A stretch of DNA of 64,000 nucleotides. It comes from Janthinobacterium rivuli. Lineage in GTDB: Bacteria > Pseudomonadota > Gammaproteobacteria > Burkholderiales > Burkholderiaceae_D. Position 1 is the stretch's first letter, and every line of letters begins with the position of its first letter. Shown here piece after piece: positions 56,048-64,000 of the stretch. The position numbers and the translations under genes are program-made. Where the stretch lies: positions 98,549-162,548 of the forward strand of contig NZ_WFLJ01000019.1 of the NCBI RefSeq assembly GCF_009208735.1, written 5' to 3'. The notes below the pieces were generated by a model. That model was not told where the DNA came from. It ran no database searches and saw nothing but the letters and a program-made list of their open reading frames with translations.

Positions 56048-57364
56048 TCAGCCCTGCCCCCGCACATGCACGCACTGTCCGCCAGAATAGGTGGCGGCCA
56101 CGGCGCGGTCGTCGCCCAGCAGCGCAAAGGCAAACAGCAATTCCTCCAGGCTTTGACAGCCGGCCGTCCGACGCTCGAGCAGCGGCGTCGATTGCTTGTC
56201 CAGCACGATGAAGTCCGCTTCCGCGCCCGCCGTGAAATTGCCCAAGGTGCCTTCCAGCTGCATGGCGCGCGCGGCGCCCAGGGTCGCCAGGTAAAACATG
56301 CGCAAGGCGGGCAGATAGCTGCCTTTCAAGCGTGCTACTTTATAGGCTTCGTTCATGGTTTGCAACATCGAGAACGAGGTGCCGCCGCCCACGTCAGTGG
56401 CCAGCGACAGCAGCACATTCGCCGCATCGGCCCGCTCGAAATCGAACAGGCCGCTACCGAGGAACAAGTTAGAGGTGGGACAAATGGCGGCCGCCGACGA
56501 CGTCTCCGCCATGCGCGCGCGGTCGCGCTCGTCGAGCCAGATGCAATGCCCGAACATGGCGCGCGGACGCAGCATGCCGTACTGGTCGTACACATCGAGA
56601 TAGCTGCGCGCCTGCGGGTGCAGTTCGCGCACCCAGCGGCATTCATCCGCGTTTTCCGACACGTGCGTCTGCAAATACGTATCCGGATAGGCGCGCGCCA
56701 GCTCGCCCGCCAGGTGCATCTGTTCATTGGTGGAGGTCGGCACGAAACGGGGCGTGATCGCGTACAGCGAGCGGCCATGCTTGTGCCAGCGCCGGATCAG
56801 CTCTTCACTTTCGCGCGCGCCCGACTCGGCCGTATCGCGCAGGAATTCGGGACAGTTGCGGTCCATCATGACCTTGCCCGCCACCATGCGCAAGCCGCGC
56901 GCCTCGCTGGCGCCGAAGAAGGCATCGACCGATTGCGGATGCACGCTGCCATACACCATGGCCGTCGTGGTGCCGCAACGCAGCAGTTCATCGAGGAAAA
57001 ACTCGGCGACATCGCGCGCATGCTCTGGATTTTCAAACGCGCGCTCGGTGGGAAAGGTATACGTTTCCAGCCACGGCAGCAAACCGGGGGCGGGCGAGGC
57101 GATCATTTCCGTCTGCGGAAAATGCAGATGCGTATCGATGAAACCGGGCACGATCAGCTTGCCGCGGTAATCGACGATCTGCGTGTCGGGCGGCAGAGTC
57201 GCTTGCAACTGCGCGTAATCGCCGGCCGCCACGACCTTGCCGTCGGCCACGATCAGCAAGCCGTCCGCATGCCAGGCATGCGCCTCCTCGGTGAAAGCGG
57301 GATCGGCGTGGAAGTGCAGCAAGCTGGCACGGTAAGCTTGCAATGTGGCAGGAACAATCGGCAT
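56048..57364 (-). CDS. guaD: Guanine deaminase
   Basis: 438 residues, amidohydrolase superfamily. Metal HxH in PGFIDTHLHFPQTEMIASP, GuaD-typical CPEFLRDT segment, VSENADECRWVRELHP (His), FGHCIWLDERDRARMAE (His) and the metal Asp in LATDVGGGTSFSM. It deaminates guanine to xanthine, the substrate of the adjacent xanthine dehydrogenase. It starts 9 nt after xdhC, consistent with co-translation of a guanine-to-urate unit. Confidence 0.95.
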   Translation of the reverse strand: MPIVPATLQAYRASLLHFHADPAFTEEAHAWHADGLLIVADGKVVAAGDYAQLQATLPPDTQIVDYRGKLIVPGFIDTHLHFPQTEMIASPAPGLLPWLETYTFPTERAFENPEHARDVAEFFLDELLRCGTTTAMVYGSVHPQSVDAFFGASEARGLRMVAGKVMMDRNCPEFLRDTAESGARESEELIRRWHKHGRSLYAITPRFVPTSTNEQMHLAGELARAYPDTYLQTHVSENADECRWVRELHPQARSYLDVYDQYGMLRPRAMFGHCIWLDERDRARMAETSSAAAICPTSNLFLGSGLFDFERADAANVLLSLATDVGGGTSFSMLQTMNEAYKVARLKGSYLPALRMFYLATLGAARAMQLEGTLGNFTAGAEADFIVLDKQSTPLLERRTAGCQSLEELLFAFALLGDDRAVAATYSGGQCVHVRGQG

Positions 57365-57373
57365 GACTTCTTT

Positions 57374-58441
57374 CTATAACGGGTGAATGGCGGCGCGTGG
57401 TTCGCGGCGCGGTGGCGCGCTGGCAGAGGCCAGCCGCAGCGGTGCGGCCAGGGCGGCAGCGGCCGTTTCCTCCCACACCATGAGTAGTTGACAGGCAACG
57501 GACGCGGCGATCACGGCCGGCGCCTTGTTGCGGATGCCGGGCATGCCGATAGGACAGACCATGGCGGCGATGCGCTCGTCCGGCACGCCGCGCGCGCGCA
57601 GCCGGTGCTCGAACTGCTTGCGCTTCGTGTGCGAACCGATCAAGCCGAACCAGCCCCCATCCTCGCGCTCCATGATGGCTTGCGTCAAGCGCTGATCGAG
57701 CGCATGGCTATGCGTCATGACGAGAAAACTGCCGCCCGGCGGCGCCATGGCGACAAATTCCTCGGGCGTGTCGGTGGCGGCGATGCAGACGTTACCTGGC
57801 AGTTGCGCGGGAAACATGTCTTCGCGTTCATCGACCCAGGTGATATTGCAAGGCAAGTGGCCCAGCGCGCGCACGATGGCGGCGCCCACGTGGCCGGCGC
57901 CAAACAAGGTCAAATGGGCGCGCGGCGCCAGGCAGGGATCGACCAGCCAACGCCGGCCGTTGCCATCTTGCGCGACATGGGTACCGCGTTCGCGCGAAAA
58001 CGTATCGGGTGCCAGTGCGCCAGCGCCGGCGATCAGGCGACCGGCAGCATCGAAAAGCGCCGTCGCGGCTTCACCGTCGAGCGCCGTCAAACGCCAGCTG
58101 TCCTGCTGGCGGCGTTCGCGCAAGGCGGACAACACCGCATTCAGGCTCGCATCGACATACTCAAACGCCAGGTGGACGACGCCGCCGCAGCACTGACCCA
58201 AGCTGGGGCCCAGCGCGAAACGCTCGAGCCGCGCCTGCGTGTCGCCCGTGGCCAGCATGGTCTTGGCGATTTCCACGGCGCGTAATTCCAGGTGGCCGCC
58301 ACCGATGGTGTCCACCTGGCCATCGAGGGTAACGCGCATCTTCGCGCCCGCCTCGCGTGGTCCCGAGCCTTCCACCAGGGCCACCGTCACCAGCACGGAT
58401 GCCTGCGTGTCATTCTCGATTGCTGTCAGCCAGTCGCTCAT
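57374..58441 (-). CDS. xdhC: Xanthine dehydrogenase accessory protein XdhC
   Basis: 355 residues. The N-terminal XdhC/CoxI domain (VTVALVEGSGPREAGAKM, TIGGGHLE, SLGQCCGGVVHLAFE) is followed by a Rossmann domain (LTLFGAGHVGAAIVRALGHL) and the conserved tail GLIGSHTKRKQFEHRLRARG, VCPIGMPGI. XdhC binds and sulfurates the molybdenum cofactor and delivers it to XdhB. Spaced 9 nt from both neighbours in xdhA-xdhB-xdhC-guaD order. Confidence 0.94.
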   Translation of the reverse strand: MSDWLTAIENDTQASVLVTVALVEGSGPREAGAKMRVTLDGQVDTIGGGHLELRAVEIAKTMLATGDTQARLERFALGPSLGQCCGGVVHLAFEYVDASLNAVLSALRERRQQDSWRLTALDGEAATALFDAAGRLIAGAGALAPDTFSRERGTHVAQDGNGRRWLVDPCLAPRAHLTLFGAGHVGAAIVRALGHLPCNITWVDEREDMFPAQLPGNVCIAATDTPEEFVAMAPPGGSFLVMTHSHALDQRLTQAIMEREDGGWFGLIGSHTKRKQFEHRLRARGVPDERIAAMVCPIGMPGIRNKAPAVIAASVACQLLMVWEETAAAALAAPLRLASASAPPRREPRAAIHPL

Positions 58442-58450
58442 CTTCTGCTC

Positions 58451-60796
58451 CTAGGCGCCGGTATGCGCCGCTTGCACGGCCATGACCGCCTTGAGGATTT
58501 CCTCGCTGGTGGCCGGGGCATTGAGCGGTGGCTGCACGGCGTGATGGCCCACGCTGGAAATGGCGTCGCGGATGGCAAAGAAGACGGAAAACGGCAACAG
58601 CAGCGGTGGCTCGCCCACGGCTTTCGAGCGGTGGATGCTGTCTTCCACATTGCGGTTCTGGAACAGTTTGACGCGAAAATCTTCCGGACAATCCGAAATA
58701 CCGGGAATCTTGTACGTCGATGGCGCATGCGTCATCAGTTTGCCCGCCGCATTCCACCATAGCTGCTCCGTCGTCAGCCAGCCCATGCCCTGGATAAACG
58801 CGCCTTCCACTTGACCCAGATCAATCGCGGGATTCAATGACTGGCCCGCGTCGTACAAGGCGTCCGCACGCAGCAATTTCCATTCGCCCGTCAGGGTATC
58901 GACCACCACTTCGGCCACGGCCGCGCCATACGCGTAATACGAAAACGGATGACCCGTCATCGTCTTCGCATCCCACGACAAGCCCGGCGTGGCATAGAAA
59001 CCATCCGACCACAGTTGTACGCGCGCCAGATACGCCTTCTGCACCAGCTCGGCAAACGCGATGACATGACCGTTCACGTGAACGTGGTTATCGAAGAAGC
59101 GCACAGCAGCGACGTCGCCGCCATACAGTTTGACCGCGTAATCGGCCAGGCGTTCACGGATCTGGCGCGCCGCATCCTGCGCCGCCTTGCCGTTCAGGTC
59201 GGCGCCGGTGGAAGCCGCCGTAGCCGACGTGTTCGCCACCTTGCTGGTGTCCGTGGCCGTGGCCCGCACGCGCTCCAGGTCCAGTCCCAGTTCGTGCGCC
59301 ACCACCTGCATGACCTTGGTATTGATGCCCTGCCCCATTTCCGTGCCGCCATGGTTGACCAGCACGGAGCCATCGACGTACACGTGCACGAGCGCGCCGG
59401 CCTGGTTCAGATGCGTGACGTTGAAGGCGATGCCGAATTTCAAGGGCGTGAACGCCAGGCCCTTCTTCAGGATCGGGCTGGCCTCGTTGAACACATCGAT
59501 GGCACGGCGGCGCGCGCGGTAATCGCTGCTCTCCTCAAGCTCGGCGACGAGTTCATGGATGACGTTGTCGACGATCTTCTGCCCGTAGGGCGTGACGTTG
59601 CGCCCTTCGACATCATTGCGGCCATAGAAATTGAGCAGGCGGATGTCGAGCGCATCCCGTTGCAAATGGCGGGCGATTTCATCAATGACATACTCGATGG
59701 CAATGGCGCCCTGCGGCCCGCCAAAGCCGCGGAATGCCGTGTTCGACTGGGTATTCGTCTTGCCGCAGGCGGCGCGGATATCCACGTCGGACAGGTAATA
59801 TGTGTTGTCAAAATGACAGACGGCGCGCGTGGCGACGGGGCCGGACAAGTCGGCCGAATAGCCGGCGCGCGTGGTCATGTCGACCTTGGCGGCAAGGATC
59901 TTGCCCTCGTCGTCGTAGCCCACCTCATATTCGTAGTAAAAACAGTGGCGCTTGCCCGTCACCAGCATGTCGTCGTCGCGGTCGGCCCGCAGTTTCACGG
60001 GACGCTTCAGTTTCGCCGCCGCAATCGATGCCGCCGCCGCCCACAGGGCCGACTGCGATTCCTTGCCGCCGAAGCCGCCGCCCATGCGCCGGCATTCGAC
60101 GGTGATGTTGTGCGAATGCACGCCCAGCGCATGCGCCACCACGTGCTGCATCTCGCTCGGGTGCTGGGTCGAGCACAGCACCAGCATGCCCTGCGCTTCC
60201 TTCGGAATGGCGTAGGAAATCTGTCCTTCCAGATAGAACTGTTCCTGGCCGCCCACATACAGCTGGCCCTTGACCACGTGCGGCGCGCGCTCGAACGCCG
60301 CCTGATAATCGCCGCGCGTCAGCTGCATCGGCGGCAGCACGTAGGATTGCGCCGCCTTGGCCGCCTGCGGCGTCATGATCGCAGGCAATTCCTCGTACGA
60401 CACCTGCGCCAGGCGCGCGGCGCGGCGCGCGTGATCATGCGTATCGGCCACCACGATGAAGATGGGCTGGCCCACGTATTGCACCAGCTCCGCAGCCAGG
60501 ATGGGATCGTCATGGATGATGGGACCGCAATCATTGGTGCCGGGAATGTCCTGCGCCGTATAGACGGCGACGACACCCTTCGCACTGCGCACGGCGGAGA
60601 TATCCATGGCCGTGATGCGCGCGTGGGGCTTTTGCGACAGGCCCAACGCCGCGTGCAAGGTCCCCTGCAATTCGGCGATATCGTCCGTGTACGTGGCTTG
60701 CCCCAGCACATGCAATTGCGCCGATTCATGGGGGCTGGGCTTGCCCACGGCGGCCCAGGCGGCCGCTTGCAATTCGGGCGTGGCAGGATGGTTCAT
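58451..60796 (-). CDS. xdhB: Xanthine dehydrogenase molybdopterin-binding subunit XdhB
   Basis: 781 residues from ATG at 60796 (GAAAGGACC upstream), the usual subunit length. Molybdenum hydroxylase motifs: N-terminal GQATYTDDIAELQGTLHAALGLS, GGQEQFYLEGQ, MGGGFGGKESQ, AFRGFGGPQGAIAIEYVIDE, and GTEMGQGINTKVMQV. The final catalytic Glu region is KAVGEPPLLLPFSVFFAI. It oxidises hypoxanthine and xanthine to urate together with XdhA. 10 nt from xdhA and 9 nt from xdhC. Confidence 0.95.
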   Translation of the reverse strand: MNHPATPELQAAAWAAVGKPSPHESAQLHVLGQATYTDDIAELQGTLHAALGLSQKPHARITAMDISAVRSAKGVVAVYTAQDIPGTNDCGPIIHDDPILAAELVQYVGQPIFIVVADTHDHARRAARLAQVSYEELPAIMTPQAAKAAQSYVLPPMQLTRGDYQAAFERAPHVVKGQLYVGGQEQFYLEGQISYAIPKEAQGMLVLCSTQHPSEMQHVVAHALGVHSHNITVECRRMGGGFGGKESQSALWAAAASIAAAKLKRPVKLRADRDDDMLVTGKRHCFYYEYEVGYDDEGKILAAKVDMTTRAGYSADLSGPVATRAVCHFDNTYYLSDVDIRAACGKTNTQSNTAFRGFGGPQGAIAIEYVIDEIARHLQRDALDIRLLNFYGRNDVEGRNVTPYGQKIVDNVIHELVAELEESSDYRARRRAIDVFNEASPILKKGLAFTPLKFGIAFNVTHLNQAGALVHVYVDGSVLVNHGGTEMGQGINTKVMQVVAHELGLDLERVRATATDTSKVANTSATAASTGADLNGKAAQDAARQIRERLADYAVKLYGGDVAAVRFFDNHVHVNGHVIAFAELVQKAYLARVQLWSDGFYATPGLSWDAKTMTGHPFSYYAYGAAVAEVVVDTLTGEWKLLRADALYDAGQSLNPAIDLGQVEGAFIQGMGWLTTEQLWWNAAGKLMTHAPSTYKIPGISDCPEDFRVKLFQNRNVEDSIHRSKAVGEPPLLLPFSVFFAIRDAISSVGHHAVQPPLNAPATSEEILKAVMAVQAAHTGA

Positions 60797-60806
60797 GCTG
60801 GTCCTT

Positions 60807-62273
60807 TCAGGCGCGGCAAGCGTAGGCGTTGACGGCAGTGCGCGGCAGCGGCGCACCGGGGCGTGTTTCCAGCCAGAAGCGGCGCAACAGGTTTTGCGCC
60901 GTCGTCATGCGGTAGGTGTTCGAGGCGCGCATGTCGGACAGCGGTGCGTAGTCGTCGGCCAGCAAACGCATGGCGATGGTCAGATTTTCTTCATTCCAGG
61001 CTTGCCCCCGCAAAAATGCTTCCGTTTGCGTGGCGCGCTGCGGCGTGGCTGCCATGCCGCCGAAGGCGATGCGCGCATCGACAATGCGCTCGCCATCGAG
61101 CTGGAAGGTGAATGCGGCGCAGACGGCGGAGATATCCTGGTCGAAGCGCTTCGCCAGTTTATACGTGCGGAATTGCACGTCGGCGCGCGGCAAGGGCACG
61201 CGCACGGCTTCGACGAATTCTCCCGGCTGCAGATCTTTCTTTTGGTAACCGAGATAGAAATTTTCCAGCGGCATCACGCGCTGGCCGCCGGGGCCGCGCA
61301 GCACGATGTCGCTACCCAGCGCGATCAGCCACGGCATCGAGTCGCCGATGGGAGAACCATTGGCCACATTGCCACCCAGGGTGCCCGCGTTACGAATCGG
61401 CAAGGAGGCAAAACGCTGCCACAGTTCCGACAATTCTTCGGGATAATGCTGGCACAGCGCCGCATAGGCATCGTTCAGACTGGCGCCGGCGCCAATCTGC
61501 AGCTTGCCGTCAACGATGGCTATCGTTTTCAGGGCGGCCAGGTTACCCAGATAAATGATGTCGCCCAGATCGCGCAATTGCTTGGTCACCCACAAACCCA
61601 CGTCGGTGGAGCCGGCCAGCAGGCACGCTTGCGGCTTTGCCGCGCGCAGCGCCACCAGTTCTTCGATGCTGCGCGGCGCGTGGAAGTGCTGGCCGCCATG
61701 TTCATAGGTGCTCGCGCTGGCGCGCTGCAGCGCCTGCAGTTGCTGCGCCAGGGCATCGCGGTCAAACGTCACATGCGGCAATTCGCCCATGCGTTTGGCC
61801 GCATCGATGATGGGCCGGTAACCGGTGCAGCGGCACAGATTGCCCGACAGGGTATCGTCGATTTCGCCGCGCGTGGGCGCATCGCCGTTTTTCTGCAGAT
61901 ACATGCCCCACAAGGACATGACAAAACCGGGCGTGCAAAAACCGCACTGGGAACCGTGGCATTCGACCATCGCCTGCTGCACCGGGTGCAGGGCACCGTC
62001 GGGCTGCTGCAAGTCTTCCACGGAAAACAGGGCCTTGCCATCGAGGGTGGGCGTGAGCTGGATGCAGGCGTTGACGGCCTGCATCTCGACCTGGCCATCG
62101 ACCAGGCTGCCGATGACGACAGTACAGGCGCCACAGTCCCCCTCGGCGCAGCCCTCCTTGGTGCCCGTGCAATGCAAATCCTCGCGCAGGTGCTGCAACA
62201 CAGTCTGCGTAGGGGCGGCGTTGCGTACTTCCTGTACGGCACCACGGTAATAAAAGCGGATCGGTTCTGACAT
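60807..62273 (-). CDS. xdhA: Xanthine dehydrogenase small subunit XdhA (FeS/FAD)
   Basis: 488 residues from ATG at 62273 (GAGG 5 nt upstream). The plant-type 2Fe-2S domain contains CAEGDCGACTVV, the second 2Fe-2S domain has CGFCTPGFVMSLWG and GNLCRCTGYRPI, and an FAD domain follows (CLLAGSTDVGLWVTKQ, RNAGTLGGNVANGSPIGDSMP). It passes electrons from the Mo centre to NAD+. First gene of the xdhABC-guaD-ada operon; a candidate operator (62313-62335) lies about 40 bp upstream of the ATG. Confidence 0.95.
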   Translation of the reverse strand: MSEPIRFYYRGAVQEVRNAAPTQTVLQHLREDLHCTGTKEGCAEGDCGACTVVIGSLVDGQVEMQAVNACIQLTPTLDGKALFSVEDLQQPDGALHPVQQAMVECHGSQCGFCTPGFVMSLWGMYLQKNGDAPTRGEIDDTLSGNLCRCTGYRPIIDAAKRMGELPHVTFDRDALAQQLQALQRASASTYEHGGQHFHAPRSIEELVALRAAKPQACLLAGSTDVGLWVTKQLRDLGDIIYLGNLAALKTIAIVDGKLQIGAGASLNDAYAALCQHYPEELSELWQRFASLPIRNAGTLGGNVANGSPIGDSMPWLIALGSDIVLRGPGGQRVMPLENFYLGYQKKDLQPGEFVEAVRVPLPRADVQFRTYKLAKRFDQDISAVCAAFTFQLDGERIVDARIAFGGMAATPQRATQTEAFLRGQAWNEENLTIAMRLLADDYAPLSDMRASNTYRMTTAQNLLRRFWLETRPGAPLPRTAVNAYACRA

Positions 62274-62312
62274 GCTGGCCTCGGTATAGTCCCAGTATAG
62301 GAGATTAACACC

Positions 62313-62335
62313 GGCATATGAGACAACTATATGCA
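62313..62335. promoter_or_regulatory. Inverted-repeat operator candidate upstream of xdhA
   Basis: GCATATG-AGACAA-CTATATGC: half sites with ATATG/CWTATR cores separated by 6 bp, the same 7-6-7 layout as the palindrome between puuE and uraH (63356-63379). Confidence 0.5.
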
Positions 62336-62371
62336 AAGACTGATTTTACTTATCACTCCATATCAATAAAC

Positions 62372-63325
62372 CTAGCCCTGGAACGGGTGCGTCGCATGCC
62401 AGTGTTCGGCGATATCGATGCGGCGCGTGATCCATACCTGTTCATGGCCCTGCACATAGTCGAGGAAGCGCGCCAGCGCCGCGGCCCGTCCCGGGCGTCC
62501 CACCAGGCGGCAATGCAAGCCCACCGACAACATCTTCGGCTGGTTCAAGCCGTTCGGATCGCCTTCCGCGTACAGCACGTCGAAGGCATCCTTCAGATAA
62601 TCGAAAAACTGCGTGCCCGAATTAAAGCCTTGCATGGCGGCAAAGCGCATATCGTTCGTGTCCAGGGTGTAAGGCACGATCAGCTGCGGCTGCACGGTGG
62701 GCATGCCGGCGGCATCCGTGTACGCCACTTTCTCCCAGAAGGGAAGATCGTCGCCATAATAATCGGCGTCGTAGCGGAAACCGCCATGCTCGACCACCAG
62801 TTTGCGCGTATTCGGTGAATCGCGCCCCGTGTACCAGCCTTGCGGGGCGGAGCCCGTCAATTCACGAATGATCTGCACGGCTTCACGCATGTGTTCGCGT
62901 TCCGTCGCCTCATCCATGTTTTGATAGGAAATCCAGCGCAAGCCATGGCAGGCGATTTCATGCCCCAGTTCCTGGAATGCGGCTACCGCATCCGGATTGC
63001 GCTTCAAGGCCATCGATACGCCGAATACGGTCAGCGGCAGGCGCCGCTCCTCAAACATGCGCAGCAAGCGCCACAGCCCGGCACGCGAGCCGTATTCATA
63101 AATCGACTCCATGCTCAGGTGGCGCGCGGGAAAAGCGGCCGCGCCGATCATTTCCGATAAAAACGTTTCCGAAGCGGGATCGCCATGCAGCACGCTGTTT
63201 TCCGCGCCCTCCTCGTAATTGAGGACGAATTGCAGGGCGATGCGGGCCTTGCCCGGCCATTGCGGATGGGGTGGCGTGCGGCCGTAGCCGATCAAGTCGC
63301 GTGGATAATGTTCGTAATTGTTCAT
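62372..63325 (-). CDS. puuE: Allantoinase PuuE (polysaccharide-deacetylase fold)
   Basis: 317 residues starting MNNYEHYPRDLIGYG. The PuuE family uses a polysaccharide-deacetylase fold rather than the usual metal amidohydrolase allantoinase. Features: RIALQFVLNYEEGAENSVLHGD, YGSRAGLWRLLRMFEERRLPLTVFG, LGHEIACHGLRWISYQ and TGRDSPNTRKLV. It opens allantoin to allantoate, between the UraD and AllC activities of the fusion protein encoded 53 kb away in this window. Divergent from uraH across 121 bp holding a perfect operator-like palindrome. Confidence 0.92.
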   Translation of the reverse strand: MNNYEHYPRDLIGYGRTPPHPQWPGKARIALQFVLNYEEGAENSVLHGDPASETFLSEMIGAAAFPARHLSMESIYEYGSRAGLWRLLRMFEERRLPLTVFGVSMALKRNPDAVAAFQELGHEIACHGLRWISYQNMDEATEREHMREAVQIIRELTGSAPQGWYTGRDSPNTRKLVVEHGGFRYDADYYGDDLPFWEKVAYTDAAGMPTVQPQLIVPYTLDTNDMRFAAMQGFNSGTQFFDYLKDAFDVLYAEGDPNGLNQPKMLSVGLHCRLVGRPGRAAALARFLDYVQGHEQVWITRRIDIAEHWHATHPFQG

Positions 63326-63355
63326 GCGGAGGCGCGCCTATAGGAGGACAATGTT

Positions 63356-63379
63356 GGCTATATGCCCAATCATATAGCC
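63356..63379. promoter_or_regulatory. Perfect palindromic operator candidate between puuE and uraH
   Basis: GGCTATATG (63356-63364) and CATATAGCC (63371-63379) are perfect inverted repeats around CCCAAT, in the divergent spacer. A related site lies upstream of xdhA. Confidence 0.6.
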
Positions 63380-63446
63380 GGGCGCAGTCACCGGTATATG
63401 ATTTGCACGATAAGCACATTCACTCACCCTATATACAGGATAGCAA

Positions 63447-63800
63447 ATGGGAAAACTCAGCACGCATGTACTCGATATCGCCCACGGCAGGCCGGGAGCC
63501 GGCGTCAAGGTGGCCCTGTTTTCAGTCGCGCCGGAAGGCAAAGTATTATTAAAGATGGATATGACCAATAGCGATGGCCGCTGCAGCACGCCCTTGCTGG
63601 AGGGCGACAGCATGAAGGCGGGCCAATATGAGCTGGTGTTCAACGCAGGCGACTATTTCGCCGCCCAGGGCGTGGAATTGCCAACACCCCGCTTCATCGA
63701 CCTGGTGACCCTGGCCTTCGGCATCGCACATACGGATGAAAACTACCATGTGCCATTGGTGGTGTCACCGTGGTCGTATTCGACTTATCGCGGAAGTTAA
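63447..63800 (+). CDS. uraH: 5-Hydroxyisourate hydrolase
   Basis: 117 residues, family length. Transthyretin-like motifs: LSTHVLDIAHGRPGAGVKVALF at the N-terminus (signature His), the Arg in NSDGRCSTPLLEG, and the diagnostic C-terminal YRGS. It hydrolyses the PuuD product 5-hydroxyisourate to OHCU for the UraD domain. AGGA lies 7 nt before the ATG. Followed by its own terminator. Confidence 0.96.
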   Translation: MGKLSTHVLDIAHGRPGAGVKVALFSVAPEGKVLLKMDMTNSDGRCSTPLLEGDSMKAGQYELVFNAGDYFAAQGVELPTPRFIDLVTLAFGIAHTDENYHVPLVVSPWSYSTYRGS

Positions 63801-63815
63801 ACGACGTTACATGAC

Positions 63816-63843
63816 AAAAGCAGCGCACAGCGCTGCTTTTTTT
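63816..63843 (+). terminator. Terminator of uraH
   Basis: AAAAGCAGCGC / GCGCTGCTTTT stem around ACA, running into a seven-T tract, 16 nt after the uraH stop. Confidence 0.9.
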
Positions 63844-63880
63844 ATGTCCGCACGCGGTTATTGGAAAAAGCATCAGACGT

Positions 63881-63917
63881 AAAAAAACCCCAACCGGATC
63901 ACCGGAAGGGGTTTTTT
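63881..63917 (-). terminator. rRNA operon terminator
   Basis: Minus strand: CCCCTTCCGGTGATCCGGTTGGGG stem followed by seven T, about 10 nt after the 5S rRNA end; T-rich on both strands. Confidence 0.88.
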
Positions 63918-63926
63918 CGAATAACA

Positions 63927-64000
63927 AGCCTGACGATAACCTACTTTCACACTGGTTGCAGCACTATCATCGGCGCAAAGTTGTTTCACGGTCCTGTTCG
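63927..64000 (-). rRNA. rrf: 5S ribosomal RNA, 3' part (partial)
   Basis: The complement of the last 74 bases reads as the 3' two-thirds of a betaproteobacterial 5S rRNA: CCGTGAAAC, GCGCCGATGATAGTG, GTGAAAGTAGGTTATCGTCAGGC. The gene continues beyond the right edge, where 23S and 16S are expected. A strong terminator follows it. Confidence 0.93.

Overview
The window looks like a chromosomal segment of a Gram-negative betaproteobacterium, most likely Oxalobacteraceae (Janthinobacterium/Massilia/Duganella type). Reasons: high GC, a partial 5S rRNA at the right edge whose 3' end reads like Burkholderiales 5S, a PEP-CTERM protein, an Oar-like TonB receptor, a PqiAB pair, and the general gene style. 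Genus is inference; no database search was possible.

Almost the whole window is devoted to nucleic-acid, nucleoside and nucleobase catabolism. Left to right: (1) 1-2785, pqiA and partial pqiB (envelope MCE lipid transport). (2) 2830-9614, an amidase, an M20 hydrolase and the membrane urate hydroxylase puuD on the minus strand, divergent from a LysR regulator and a uraD-allC fusion (OHCU decarboxylase + allantoate amidohydrolase). (3) 9636-19444, a minus-strand set for reductive pyrimidine degradation: beta-alanine transaminase, semialdehyde dehydrogenase, preT, preA, an NCS1 nucleobase transporter, dihydropyrimidinase and beta-ureidopropionase. It is divergent from a MocR and a RutR-like TetR regulator. 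(4) 22052-26966, an accessory stretch: IS1595-type transposase, PEP-CTERM choice-of-anchor A protein, small outer-membrane protein behind a Fur-box-like site, small membrane protein, VOC protein, M19 dipeptidase. (5) 26968-35580, nucleoside breakdown on the minus strand: purine nucleoside phosphorylase, deoB, deoC, a two-module aldehyde dehydrogenase, deoA, cdd and a deaminase fusion. (6) 35981-38069, psuK-psuG for pseudouridine; then a LysR regulator. (7) 39454-44112, a BMP-type nucleoside ABC importer; then a Nudix fusion and a DeoR regulator. (8) 46097-53723, exported S1/P1 nuclease, phospholipase-D-fold protein and lipoprotein 5'-nucleotidase, plus a large TonB-dependent Oar-like receptor. 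(9) 54517-63800, exported adenosine deaminase, guanine deaminase, xdhC/B/A, allantoinase puuE and uraH. The window closes with an rrn terminator and the 3' part of 5S rRNA.

Read together, the genes describe a route from extracellular DNA/RNA to nucleotides (nucleases), nucleosides (5'-nucleotidase, secreted ADA), import (ABC transporter, perhaps the TonB receptor), base and (deoxy)ribose phosphate release (PNP, DeoA, PsuKG, DeoB, DeoC, ALDH), purine oxidation to allantoate and pyrimidine reduction to beta-alanine and semialdehydes. Enzymes beyond allantoate (ureidoglycolate lyase/urease) are not present here.

The strongest unexplained signal is a roughly 72-bp promoter/operator module present three times. 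It lies upstream of the purine nucleoside phosphorylase, of the nucleoside ABC importer and of the TonB receptor, always oriented toward the gene, with an inverted repeat (ATTTATA-N9-TATAAAT core) at constant distance from a -35/-10 pair. It suggests one activator-controlled nucleoside-foraging regulon. A second, different operator type (7-bp half sites, 6-bp spacer) precedes both xdhA and the puuE/uraH pair.
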